Part shown: positions 1 to 10,661 of the stretch, in pieces
Numbering within the stretch: position 1 is the stretch's first letter
Layout: each line of letters starts with the position of its first letter
Source of the DNA: Rhineura floridana
Lineage: Eukaryota > Chordata > Lepidosauria > Squamata > Rhineuridae
Reading direction: 5' to 3'
DNA: 64,000 nucleotides
NCBI RefSeq assembly: GCF_030035675.1
Contig: NC_084489.1
Location: 35,796,001 to 35,860,000, forward strand
Position numbers and translations under genes: made by a program
The notes under the pieces: generated by a model
Database searches by the model: none
Seen by the model: only the letters and a program-made list of their open reading frames with translations
What the model was told of the DNA's origin: nothing

Positions 1-391
1 CCCCTGGAGATATATCCTCGGCACGAGAGGATAGCTGCTCATCCCCCAAGGAATGGGTCCCTTCTAAGGGATCGTTTCCCGCTTCTTCAGCTGGATGCTC
101 TCCTTCCCCGAGACCATCGTTCTCCATGATAGCAGGAGAGCTATCATCGTTGGAGTGGGACACAGCTATAACGTCCCTGAAGGCCTCCTCCACACACCTC
201 TCTGCCTCTCTCAGCTTTTCCAGGTCCGCCACCTTGGCCTCAAGGAAATGAAGTCGTTCCCGGAGAGCCAGGAGCTCATTGCACCAAGAGCACACCCACG
301 ACTTCTGTCCAACAGGCAGATAGTCGTACATGCTGCAGGCGGTGCAAAACACTGGAAAGCCCCCACACCCCTGCTGGCTTCTTACCTGCAT
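1..391 (-). CDS. CR1-type LINE ORF1 protein, N-terminal part, open to the window edge
   Basis: On the minus strand an ATG at 391-389 opens 130 codons with no stop, running off the window at base 1. The protein has two CxxC pairs (FCTACS, then VCSWCN) about 20 residues apart, a likely zinc-binding knuckle. A leucine-heptad stretch beginning LRERLHFLEAKVADLEKL follows and is probably a coiled coil, and an acidic serine-rich tail comes after it. This order is what I know from the first ORF of CR1 retrotransposons in sauropsids, where ORF1 is thought to bind nucleic acid. The upstream minus-strand sequence (392-1252) looks like a CR1 leader. The frame is intact for its visible length, so the copy may be fairly young; the rest of the element lies outside the window. 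Confidence 0.6.
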   Translation of the reverse strand, partial: MQVRSQQGCGGFPVFCTACSMYDYLPVGQKSWVCSWCNELLALRERLHFLEAKVADLEKLREAERCVEEAFRDVIAVSHSNDDSSPAIMENDGLGEGEHPAEEAGNDPLEGTHSLGDEQLSSRAEDISPG

Positions 392-1252
392 AGTTTTGTT
401 TAAGGTTTATTACGTCAATGGGTTGGAGACTGCGGTTTAGTTGAGGTCAGGGAACAGACGGGCAGAGTGGGGGGCGCTGGCCTCCTCGCCCTGCTGCCGA
501 ACTCGCTCTGCTGCTTAACTCGCCTTGACGCTTTGTCAGCTGGGGCTCCCTCTAGCTCGTGGAGCAGGCTCCCTCGCTAGGGTGCTCTGACTTTATATGT
601 GTGGCTGGTTCCCCCAGCTACTGCTGCCAGCCAATGATGTGTTACTTGAGGCTGATGGCTATCAGCTGGGGCTTAACTCTTTAGTATTCTCTCAGGCTTC
701 CTTCCTTCCTGAGCGAGGGGCGGGGCTGTTTAAGCTTTTGGCTGCTTTTAATCTAATCAAGGGGCTGCGCCTTCCAGGCAAGTCTTTTGTGTTTGTTGTT
801 TTCCCACCTAGAACAGCCTGACCTTTCTTTAACCTAGGGAAACAGAGCTTGTGGTTGTGTTTCAGGAAGGCTGAAGCTGCCCTTTTTAGCAAGGACTGAG
901 CTGACTCTCTCCCTGTATGTGTCGGTGGAGTTTCCTTTTCCCCCTTCTCTCCGACTGGAATTTAGCCTTGTTTACAGTGTCCCCTGAAGCTTTCCTGCTA
1001 GGGTGGTGTTGAAAACTAGCTTTCTATGGGCTTCCTTCTCCTAGGATCTGTCTCCTAAGATATAGGTTCTTTCAGGATTTGGCTCCTAGCTCAGGGTGAC
1101 CTTGGGCTGCCCTTGTTACTTATTGCTCTGAGCTGTTTTACTTCAATTAAATAATGGAATAAATGGGAGCTACTTACCCTCTTTTCGCTCTGCTGCTTAA
1201 CTCGCCTTGACGCTTTGTCAGCTGGGGCTCCCTCTAGCTCGTGGAGCAGGCT
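392..1252 (-). repeat. CR1 5' leader region with a 68-bp block repeated at each end
   Basis: This GC-rich, gene-free stretch lies directly upstream (minus strand) of the CR1 ORF1. A 68-bp block at 503-570 is repeated in the same orientation at 1185-1252, 682 bp apart; it begins TCGCTCTGCTGCTTAACTCG and ends GTGGAGCAGGCT. I infer a LINE 5' untranslated region carrying a duplicated promoter-like unit, or two leaders joined by recombination. No coding signal was seen. Confidence 0.45.
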
Positions 1253-1850
1253 TTAAATTTTATTTCTGTCCTCCAGGATATTAGCTATCCCTCCCAATTT
1301 TGTATCATCTACAAATGTGATAAGCATTCCCTGCACCTCCTCATCAAAGTCATTAATAAAAATGTTGAAGAGCACTAGGCCCAGAACTGAGCCCTGCAGT
1401 ATCCCAAGTGTTATCTCCCTCCAGTTGAGAAGGACCCATTGATAAGCACTCTTTGAGTACGATTCTATAGCCAACAGTGAATCCACCTGAAAGTTGTTCT
1501 ATTCCACCCACATTGAGCTATCTTGCTAATCAGAATATAATGGGACACTTTGTCAACACCTTTGCTGAAGTCAAGATATATTGTGTCTACAGCTTTCCCA
1601 CAGTCTACCAGGGAGGTTACCAGATCAAAAAATGAGATAAAGTTAGTCTGGTAGGATTTGTTCTTGACAAATCCATGTTGGCTTCTAGTAATCCCTGCAT
1701 TATTTTTAAAATGTTTACAGATTGACCTGCTTTATAATCTGCTCCTGAATCTTTCCAGGGATTGATTTCAGACTGACTGGTCTGGTTCCTTCTTTTTGCC
1801 CTTTTGAAGAAAGGGACAACATCCTGTTATCAGATAATGCTTCTCAGCCA
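1253..1850 (-). mobile_element. CR1 LINE fragment, reverse transcriptase region
   Basis: Minus-strand translation gives ILQGSVLGLVLFNIFINDF and then VDDTKLGGIANILEDRNKI, the CR1 RT block around the catalytic FADD box, with VDD here. Further CR1 RT sequence, in broken frames, continues to about 1850. The piece lacks both the CR1 3' tail and the endonuclease. It abuts the second copy of the 68-bp leader block at 1252/1253, so a younger CR1 probably joined an older one here. Confidence 0.75.
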
Positions 1851-3191
1851 GCTTACTTTTGTAAATGTTGTAGAATGAAAAATAGATTTCAGCTGCCCCT
1901 CAACTTGCTAGTGTAGTGGCTAAAAGAATATCCCAGAAACAGAGCAAAGAGTTGGTCTGGGGGGAGAAGATTCTGAATGGGAGTCTGGCTCTGAGAATAA
2001 GGAGATTGGATCATCATTTTAGACATCTTGTAACTGATCTTCCAAACCATGCTAGTTGAATCAATGTTAAATAACATAATATTGTTAAAATTATTTCATT
2101 AAGTGGTAAGTTTCAGATTTATTATGTACTGAGCAATTGTTAGAATGTTCCCTGTATGTTTTTTCCCTTTATTCCTATAACTAGAATGGCTAGAGAGTCC
2201 CCCCTCCCCATTTTTTCTTCTTAAAGTAGGAAGTTCAGAGAAGGGGCTTGGAATATTCTTGAGGTGGCCTGATCCCAGTCTCTTGATAATTACAATCCTA
2301 TTTGAGATGGCTCTTTCCCAGAAGTATATAGCCTAGAGAGGCTAACAAACTGAAGCAACTTGAGAGTCAACATGCTTGTTGATCACAGCATTGAAGACAG
2401 TAAAAGCTTTTGAAGACTTCTAGTGGTGGCTCATGTATCCATTCTCTCTTTCAGTAACCAGCTTAGTGAATTCTAGTTTATGCTTGAAGTCAGTTTGTAG
2501 TCCTGGTAGTTGCTAAATGTTTCATTAAAAGAACTATGGAAAGAAACTTGTCTAGATTTATATAACATTTTTCCCTTAGCCCACAAGGTGTCTTGGACCT
2601 GACCAGGAGCCCTTTAATCTCATTTGAATTAAGATTCAATCTGTATATTTAGTTTTACTTTGAGTTTGATGCACAGCCATGTGACACATTAACCAGTACT
2701 ATGGTAGGCCTTGTGGTTTCTTTGCTGATATTCATTACAGTGCAAAGAGACTTCTTGTATGGACTGACTTTTCTGGAATAACTCATTTGTTGTCCTTCAG
2801 CTCAAAACATTTTGGCAGTAAAACGTATGCTGTACCACTTTCTGGATGTACTACAATAGACATGAATACAAAAGAAGCTTCTGATAGCTGAATATTTAAA
2901 GTGTTTTAGTATGGTGAAGGACACCATGAGTAGTAGGTGTCCAAATAAGTTCAACTTAGAATAGACCCAGACCCATTAAAATTAGTGGACCTAAGTTAGT
3001 TATGTCCATTAATGTCAGTGGGTCTACTGTGAGTATGACTAGCATTGAATTCAGGATCTTTTTAAATGCTTATTTGAATGACTGGCTGAGAGATGTTCCT
3101 TGAATTTTAAAGTGCGCTCTTGATAAATGAAAATCACTTGCAGGATTGTGTGTTTATAGTGTTTTGTGTTTTTATATGATTATTTTTAAAG
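1851..3191. other. RFTN1 intron, mostly unrecognised; palindromic repeat at about 2950-3050
   Basis: No exon or clear transposon was recognised in most of this AT-rich intron. At about 2955-3040 the sequence folds on itself: GACCCATTAAAATTAGTGGAC on one side pairs imperfectly with GTCCATTAATGTCAGTGGGTC on the other. This looks like a short, old foldback MITE. Confidence 0.4.
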
Positions 3192-3273
3192 GGATGGGAA
3201 TTTAGCTACGAAGCAGATTGTCTTTCTTCAGAGACCCTTCCTGCCCCAGAAAACCAAGAAGAAACAATCTAAG
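3192..3273 (+). CDS. RFTN1: RFTN1 penultimate coding exon (82 bp)
   Basis: Acceptor AG is at 3190-3191 and donor GT at 3274-3275. The first base completes a codon from the previous exon, and the following 27 codons read DGNLATKQIVFLQRPFLPQK and TKKKQSK. The exon ends in phase 0, matching the next exon. Confidence 0.9.
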
Positions 3274-6200
3274 GTATATGGCCTTGAATTGCTCTTTATG
3301 TTTGTCTTGGCAAATCTTTCACAGTCTAATTGATTTTCCACATCAGTAGAAATGGCTTGTTTAACATTGCTGTGGTTTCAGAGATTTGCTGAATGCTTTT
3401 GAACTATGACTTTAGTTGTTAAACTAAAGAAAAATAGTAAAATATCCAGAAGAGGTGAGAGGTCCCTTCCTCCTCTCTCAATTTCAGCAAGAGAGCTGGA
3501 TTCTGTGTGGTATATGAGAGATTCTCCCCCGCCCCACCTTGGTGAATGAAAAGGGTTGGATTTAGCTTCAGTTTTTTTCATGTAACTCTTTTGGTAGTTT
3601 AATTGTTGTCACTTGCCATTTAGCGCATATACTTACATGTATTGTCGAACTACAAACTAACAGACTTTTCTGTTTGTGACTTTTACTAACCTTCAAAAAA
3701 GAACCAAAGTACACAGTCTTTGCTTAGTGTACAGTAACACTATATAGTGGTTTTGTGTCATCTGCATTCGTTCTGGCCTTGATAATGTTATTTTCTAATT
3801 ATTAAATGTACATGGTCTAAATATATCTTTAAAAAGAATCAATACAAAAAAGTGAGTAATAGAGAGAGATTATATATAGGTATAGATAGGCACACACACA
3901 TATCTTTCTGAAGCTTGAAGATATTTTAGAGATAAAGAGAAGGAAGCAATCTTGATAAAGTTAATGGTGCAGTGGAAATATATGATCTATGAGCTAGTTG
4001 AATTAGTTGTCAGCATTTCTGTGGGATGCAATGAGAGATTATGTGATTAGGAAAGACGTGGACAAACTGGCATGATATCAGTCCAGGTTAGTTATAGCAA
4101 TAAGCACAAGTTATCTTAACATACTTTCAGGCAGCTTGAAGTCAGGCCATCTCATCTGTTGCTTCAGGTTTTACTGTGTTTTGGCTTTTTCAAACCAAAT
4201 GAAAGCTAGTTTCTTTAGAACTTTTCCTACAGACATGAAACCTTCCTTACGCACACGCCAACATGGATGAGCTGATCTTGTAGGACTTCCCATGTGCAGA
4301 AATTAATGACTTTTGTAAAAATTTCAGTGTCAGGAAGGCAATGGTAAACCACCTCTGAATACTGCTTACCATGAAGACCCTATTCATAGGGTCACCATAA
4401 GTCGGGATTGACTTGAAGGCAGTCCATTTCCATGGTAGAATAGACCAGGTGAATTTGAAAAGCTTCTGAATACTAAGTAACTAGAATAGTTAAATGACCC
4501 TCTGTCCGACTACCTCTAGTCTTCAGATTGGGCATACTCATGAAATACATGAAATGCAAGCACACTGCTTCAGGATACTACTTTATTTATTCATTTTATT
4601 TATTTTAAAATATTTCTATCCCGCCCTTCTACCCTATAATAGGGCACTCAGGGCGGCTTACAAAAATAAAATCAAACACGTACATAATAAAATTGTGAAC
4701 AGTAAAATCACAAAAACATTAAAATAAATTAAAATACAAAATACAATTAAAATACATAAAATACAATATATATACATACACACACACACACATATATATA
4801 TACATATATAGGGAGTGGTACAAAAGGGACTACAAAGGTAAAAATTTAACGCAGAAGGCATAAAATCAGTGTCAGGCTCTACCTTCAGTCCCTCCCAAAT
4901 GCTCTCCGGAACAAGATGGTTTTCAGAAGTCTCTGGAAAACCAACAGGGAGGGAGCAGAGCAGACTTCTTGGGGAAGGGTATTCCAAAGCTTGGGGGCCA
5001 CAGCTGAAAAAGCTTTCTCTCGCATGCCTGTCAGTCTAACAACTTTTATTCCAGGCACGCAGAGGAGAACAGAGGCAGATGATCTTAAATCCTGGGCAGG
5101 TACATATGAGCGTAAGCGATCCCTCACGTACATTGGTCCAAGGCCGTTTAGGGCTTTAAAGGTCAGAACCAGCACTTGGAATTGGGCCTGGAAACAAATT
5201 GGGAGCCAGTGGAGTCGATAAAGCACAGGGGTGATATGTTCCCTGCACAGTGCTCCAGTTAACATTCTGGCTGCTGCATTTTGAACCAACTGCAATTTCT
5301 GAACCGTTTTCAAAGGCAGCCCCACATAGAGTGTGTTACAGTTATCAAGTCTCAATGTCACCAATGCATGTGTCACTGTGGCCAAGTCAACTGCCTCCAG
5401 GAATGGACGCAGCTGGTAGACCAGTTTGAGTTGGCCAAAAGCACTCCTGGCTACCGCAGCCACCTGATATTCAAGCAGCAGGGCAGGATCCAGGAGGACT
5501 CCCAAACTGAGGACCTGCTCCTTCAAGGGGAGTGCAACTCCATCCAGAACAGGTTGCAACCCCGTCCCTGGTGCAGTTTTTCCTTTGACCAGCAATACTT
5601 CTGTCTTGTCTGGATTAAGTTTCAGTTTGTTAGCCCACATCCAGCCCTTCACAGCCTCCAGGCACCGTTTTAGGATCATAGAATCATAGAATCTTAGAGT
5701 TGGAAGGGACCTTGTAGGCCATCGAGTCCAACCCCCTGCTCACAGCAGGAAATCCACAGCTAGAGCATCTCCCGCAGATAGCTGTCCAGCCTCTGCTTGA
5801 AGACATCCAGCGAAGGGGATCCCACCACCTCCCTAGGCAGTCGGTTCCATTGCTGAACTGCCCTTACTGTCAAGAAGTTCCTTCTAATGTCCAATCTGAA
5901 TCTACGCTCCTGCAACTTCAAACCATTAGACCTAGTCCTACCCTCTGGGGCAGCAGAGAACAAATCTGTACCCTCCTCTACGTGACAGCCCTTCAGGTAC
6001 TTAAAGAGTGCAATCATGTCACCCCTCAGCCTTCTCTTCACCAGATTGAACATGCCAAGTTCCTTCAACCTTTCCTCATAAGACTTGTTCTCCATACCGG
6101 TTATCATCCTCGTCGCCCTCTTCTAAACCCGCTCTAACTTGTCTATATCTTTCTTAAAATGAGGCGCCCAGAACTGAACGCAGTATTCCAGATGAGGCCT

Positions 6201-9200
6201 GACTAATGCAGAATATAGTGGGACTATTACTTCCCTTGACCTGGAAACTATAGCTCTGTTTATGCATCCCAAAACCGTGTTTGCCTTTTTTGCCGCAGCA
6301 TCACACTGCTGGGTCATGTTCAACTTGCGATCCACTACAATTCCAAGGTCCTTCTCACACGCACTACTGCTAAGCCGGGTATTTCCCATCCTGTACCCGT
6401 GCATTTTGTTTTTGTGGCCTAAATGCAGAATCCTGCATTTGTCTTTATTGAATGTCATTTTATTAATTTCAGCCCAATTTTCTAGTCTATCCAGGTCCCT
6501 TTGGATTTTATTCCTGTCTTCCATCGTGTTAGCTATCCCTCCCAGTTCTGTATCATCCGCAAACTTCATAAGGCTTCCCTCCACCCCATCATCTAAGTCA
6601 TTGATAAAAATGTTGAAGAGTATCGGCCCCAGGACAGAACCCTGTGGCACTCCACTCGAAACCTCCTTCCAGTCTGAAGGATGAGCACTCCCTCCCTGCA
6701 ATCAGGTGGTAGAGAGAGATAGAGCTGAGTGTCATCAGCATATTGATGACATTGTACTCCAAATCTCCTGATGACCTCTCCCAGCGATTTCATATAAATG
6801 CTAAAGAGCATGGGAGACAGAATTGAACCTTGCGGTCCCCCACAGGCCAGCGTCCAGGGGGTCAAGCAGTAGTCTCCCAGCACCACTTTCTGGGTCCTGT
6901 CCATCAGGTAGGACCGGAGCCACCATAAAACAGTGCCTCCCAATCCCATCCCAACTGGACAGCCCAGAAGGATACCATGGTCAATCGTATTGAAGGCTGC
7001 AGAGAGGTCCAGAAGCACCAACAGGGATGCACTCCCCCTGTCTGATGCCTGGCATAGGTCATCAAGCAGAGCGACTAAAGCATTCACTGTCCCATGACCA
7101 GGCCTGAAGCCTGATTGAAAAGGGTCTAGATAGTCTGATTCATCCAGGAAAACCTGGAGCTGAGCAGCCACTACCCTCTCAATCACCTTGCCCAGAAATG
7201 GGAGATTAGAGACTGGGCAGAAGTTGTTAAGATCCGCAGGGTCTAACGAAGACTTTTTTAACAAAGGTCTTATCACAGCCTCCTTCAACAATATTGGCAT
7301 AGAACCTTCCCTTAGCGAGGTGTTAATTAAATATGTCAACCAGTCAACCACTCCCCCTCTGGCAGAGTTGATTAACCAGGATGGGCAAGGGGCAAGGGAA
7401 CAAGTAGCGGCCCTCGATTCTCCCAGAATCCTGCCCACATCCTCATGCTTTACAAGCTGAAAAGTATCCATAGAAAAATGACTAGAGGAAGCTTCGGGGA
7501 CATCTGGCACAACTGTAGTTAATGAGGAGTCCAAGTCAGTCCGAATGCAAGCAATTTTGTCTGCAAAGTGCCTCGCAAACATGTCACAGTGAGCGACTGA
7601 GGGCCCAGAGTCTAATGTAGGGCCAGAGCCTAAAAGACCCCGGACCACCCGGAAAGCATCGCCGGACGACACTGAGCAGACGCAATGGTGGCAGAGAAGT
7701 GCACTTTCGTTGCTGCCATCACCACCACATGATAGGCTTGAAAATTAGCTCTAGCCTGTGTTTGATCAGAAGCAGGCTGAGTTTTTCTCCATCGTTGCTC
7801 TAGCCGTCATCCCTGCCGTTTCATCAGGCCCAAGGTTTGAGTAAACCAAGGTGAATTATGGGCCTTCCCTGGGGGAGAGGGCACTTTGGAGCAATAGTGT
7901 CTACTGCCCGGGTCACCTCCATATTCCAGAGATTGACCAGGGCTTCAGCAGTATCTCCAGCCATGCTGAAGCCATATCCTCCAGAGCATTCAGGAAACCA
8001 TCTGGATCCATGAGTCTCCGGGGGCAGACCATCCTAATTGGCCCTTCACCCCTGTGAAGGTTACCAGGGGCACAAAGTCTAAACCTTGTCAGGTGGTGAT
8101 CTGTCCATGACAACGGAGTCACTACGAACCCTTCCACCCTCAGATCACCTTCCTGTCCCATACAGAACACAAGATCAAATATGTGTCCTGCATTGGTCCA
8201 GATGATATTAGAGACAGCCCCATGGTTGTCATGGCAGCCATGAAGTCCTGGGCCGGACCTGTGAGTCTAACCTCGGCATGTATGTTGAAGTCTTCCAGGA
8301 CCATCAACCTGGGGAACTGCAACACCAATGCCGAGAACAGCTCCACCAGCTCAAGGAGGGAGATTGTTGGGCAGCAGGGTGGACAGTACACCAACAGAAT
8401 CCCCACTCTGTCTCCCTGACCCAATGCCAGGCACACACACTCAAAGCTGGAGGTGTTAGGGACAGGGTACCTGACGGGGGAGATAGATTCCCTGCAGACA
8501 ATTGCGACCGTGAATGGCAACTAACTTAATTGGACTGTTCTCTGCTTGTTACAGTTTCTGCTATCAAGCAGTTTTATCTTTTAATATTTAATACTATGCT
8601 CTGTATTGGTGGTCAGTGGACTGTAAATAAAGATTGTTGTTGTAGCTGTTGTAATTGTAGTTGTAGCAATTGTGACCCCACCTCCCTGTCCCTTGGATCT
8701 AGGCTGCTGGAGTCCCACAAAACCTGGTGGGCAGAGCTGGGAGAAACCTACTCCACCTTGGTCATTTAGCCAGGTTTTGGTAAAACAAGCAAGGTCAGCG
8801 CATTCATCCAGGATTAAGTCCTGAATTAAAGTGGTTTTATTAGTCACTGACCTTGCATTCATCAGCAGGACAGTAAGATCCAGGGAATTCTCAGCATAGC
8901 TACCAGCGTCTCGAGGGTCAGAAGGGGGACCAGAAGGGATGCAAGCACAAAGATGTCTTATATCCCTTTTCCTGTAATGGCCAGTCTGCCTCTCACTGCT
9001 ATTACGTCCCCTGCTCAGTATTACCTCAATGGCAGGCCCCCCCACTACTCCTACCCCGGTACATGTTAAAAGAAGCCTGACACTGGGGGGGAAGGAAGCC
9101 TTGGCTACAGGTGGCTCTAATGAAGGGCAGCTCTCTTCCCTACCCTCTGGCAGTTGTCTTCTCCCTTGTTAGCCCCAACTGGCTTCAGCTGGCACCCAGG

Positions 9201-10661
9201 CCTTGCAAAGGGTAGCAGTTGACACCTGAGGAAGCCTGCAGATGGAGTTTTGCAGGAGGCCACAGCAGCAAGGTGTAGGTTCTGCTTAGGGTTGCCAGGC
9301 TCAGGACCAATTTGTTTGGTCTGATCAGACCAACCTGATCCAACAGTCCCAAGCCCAGCCTCCAAGATGTCTTCTGTATCTTTAAAAGTTGTGCAGGGGG
9401 AAGGGAGAATTTCACCTTGTGATTTTTCCCATTACAGTGTTGCAAGAAAACCTGTACTTGGCTGAATTTTCTCTTCTCTTAAAGATACAAAATCATTCTC
9501 AGGCCCTGAGCCTGGCAACCCTAGTTCTGCTGGGTTTCTCTCACCTTCCTCCCTGAAAGTTCTTCACTTGAAAGTTCTTCACAGTAAAATAGTTTGTAAG
9601 AGGTGCTTGCATGTTATTTAAGGACCTTTCCAAGAAAGCACTGCTGCCTTAATTAACAAGGCTTGCTGAAAGAAAGAAAGCTATCACTATAGGATGCTTT
9701 CCTTAAGTGGTATTTTTCTTCTACTTTGCACTTCCCAGAGTTTGGAATGTTTTTCAAGAAACTGTTGACAGCCTCACTGTTGAAACTGAAGCATGTAAGA
9801 GGGTAGGATATAGGAGGACCAACCCTTATGCTGCAACTGCCTGTTTATTAACTGTGGGCATGACCCACAGATCTGGGTGCATAGAGGCTCCCTATTCCTG
9901 TTTATGAAGGAAACATCCTACATACTCAGTTTGTGAACTGAAATTTCTTTGTCTCATACAAGAGAACGGGGAGGTTAACACATTTTTAAAATGCAGCTTA
10001 TCACGTACTTACAGGAGAGCCAACAAGCAAGCTATTGCACTTCTCTAAAACTGTTCCGATTTAAAAATAGAAATACAGAACCAGTCTCATCTCATCACAC
10101 TTATTAAATTAACATTCAGCATTGAATTTAAACAGATTTCTGCTGGTGCCTCTCTTTTTTAAAAAGCATAACCTTTATCACTTTATCTGTTTGCAGTTTC
10201 ACTGGAAATTCTCCAAAGAAGACAAACATCACAAGCAAGCCAAAAAATCTCTGAAGGCAAAACTAAGTGCCAAAGAGCACCACCAGATAGGAGAAACGCA
10301 GGAGTCAGAAGTCACAGAAAATGCAAGGAATTCGGAAACACAGTTCTCCACAATTGAAACTGGTTTGCAGTTCCCAGTAATCTCAGATCAACAGCTGGCT
10401 GATGTTGAAGACAGAAGAGCCGAAGCTCTTGGGCACAGAGACATGCCTATCTACAACAATGAAGTGTCTGCAGAAAAATGGAATGCAGGTCATGATGCTG
10501 AACAAGAAGACATAGGAGGCTTGTATTTGGATCAGAAAGGCATGCATGAAGACTGTGAGGGCCAAATGTTTCAAGACTGTTGCACTGCTGTAGACAATGA
10601 TGGGAACTGTGCGGCAGAAGCTATAGAAACCAGTTTTGATCCTGGGTGTCAGTTTGACTGA
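3192..10661 (+). CDS. RFTN1: RFTN1 (raftlin), last two coding exons (join 3192-3273, 10197-10661)
   Basis: Raftlin is a lipid-raft protein anchored by N-terminal acylation. It supports B- and T-cell receptor signalling and TLR uptake. Only the C-terminal 181 residues are in this window. The first exon shown reads DGNLATKQIVFLQRPFLPQK and then TKKKQSK. The second begins FHWKFSKEDKHHKQAKK and runs 154 codons to TGA. The joined NLATKQIVFLQRP...QSK/FHWKFSKED is, as I recall it, the distinctive end of the raftlin core. The tail beyond is acidic and poorly conserved, as known for the family. Splice sites are AAAG/GGAT and AAG/GTATAT for the first exon and TTGCAG/TTTC for the second. The intron between them is 6.9 kb and filled by an L2 LINE. 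Earlier exons are upstream of the window. The gene runs tail-to-tail with OXNAD1. Confidence 0.9.
4330..4435 (+). mobile_element. Sauria-type SINE / BovB 3' tail fragment
   Basis: GGAAGGCAATGGTAAACCAC followed by a CCTATTCATAGGGTCACCAT motif and GACTTGAAGGCAGTCCATTT is the BovB-like 3' half shared by Sauria SINEs. The tRNA-like head is missing, so it is a 5'-truncated copy. Confidence 0.75.
4773..4808. repeat. CA/TA microsatellite in the L2 3' region
   Basis: Alternating ATACACACACACACAC then ATATATATACATATATA lies within the 3' tail of the L2 copy. Confidence 0.8.
5677..6677 (-). mobile_element. CR1 LINE, 5'-truncated, inserted in the L2 with 5-bp target duplications
   Basis: The left end carries the CR1 3' octamer repeats (ATTCTATGATTCTATGAT on minus). 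Two open pieces follow: RT with GVPQGSVLGPILFNIFIND, KFADDTELGGIANTMEDRNK and LVRPHLEYCVQFWAPH, then a C-terminus ending REVVGSPSLDVFKQRLDSYL before its stop. AGGAT at 5672-5676 is repeated at 6678-6682. With the CR1 and one AGGAT removed, the host L2 reads on in frame as REGVLILKRCLEAV, so the boundaries are exact. The CR1 has lost its 5' half and has one frame break near 6110. Confidence 0.9.
8510..8666 (+). mobile_element. Short retroposon of unrecognised family with 11-bp target duplications, inside the L2
   Basis: CAATTGCGACC at 8499-8509 and CAATTGTGACC at 8667-8677 flank 157 bp that interrupt the L2 endonuclease frame. With the insert removed the L2 reads GGVAIVCRES. The insert has an AATAAA motif followed by a TTG/TTGTAG tail in plus orientation, as expected for a LINE-mobilised retroposon. 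I cannot name the family. Confidence 0.6.
9287..9523. mobile_element. hAT-type MITE, 237 bp, with 8-bp target duplications
   Basis: The ends are inverted repeats: TAGGGTTGCCAGGCTCAGG on the left and CCTGAGCCTGGCAACCCTA on the right. They are flanked by identical octamers GTTCTGCT at 9279-9286 and 9524-9531. TIRs starting TAGGG with 8-bp duplications are diagnostic of the hAT superfamily. There is no transposase, so it is non-autonomous. It carries a 45-bp segment also found at 11431-11475. Confidence 0.85.
10197..10661 (+). CDS. RFTN1: RFTN1 last coding exon and stop
   Basis: Acceptor TTTGCAG ends at 10196. The frame runs 154 codons from FHWKFSKED to the end DPGCQFD and the TGA at 10659-10661. 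The N-terminal 25 residues are basic (HHKQAKKSLKAKLSAKEHH). The rest is acidic, low in hydrophobics and probably disordered, which is the usual composition of the raftlin tail. The translated sequence upstream of 10197 (pyrimidine-rich) is intron. Confidence 0.9.
   Translation, partial: FHWKFSKEDKHHKQAKKSLKAKLSAKEHHQIGETQESEVTENARNSETQFSTIETGLQFPVISDQQLADVEDRRAEALGHRDMPIYNNEVSAEKWNAGHDAEQEDIGGLYLDQKGMHEDCEGQMFQDCCTAVDNDGNCAAEAIETSFDPGCQFD

Larger units (their letters stand above)
4582..9110 (-). mobile_element. L2-clade LINE, near full length, in the last RFTN1 intron, split by a nested CR1 and a short retroposon
   Basis: Read on the minus strand, the element runs from a 5' leader near 9110 through an endonuclease region (about 9045-8140, with NARSVTNKTTLIQDLILDE and FNIHAEVR) into reverse transcriptase (about 7672-6683, with DYLDPFQSGFRPGHGT, LDLSAAFNTIDHGIL and HQYADDTQLYLSLP). 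It then gives the L2 C-terminal domain (5679-4885, with LYVGLPLKTVQKLQLVQNAA and APKLWNTLPQEV). It ends in an ATTT-rich tail at 4582-4610. Several frameshifts interrupt the ORF. Two insertions split it: a CR1 at 5677-6677 and a short retroposon at 8510-8666. The 5' end position is approximate. Confidence 0.85.

Noticed and set aside
4494-4727. Plus-strand frame at the L2 tail
   Set aside because: It is a chance frame in the L2 3' untranslated end.
6593-7672. 359-codon open frame as one protein
   Set aside because: It reads from L2 RT across the nested CR1 boundary at 6677; the last part is an artefact of the insertion.
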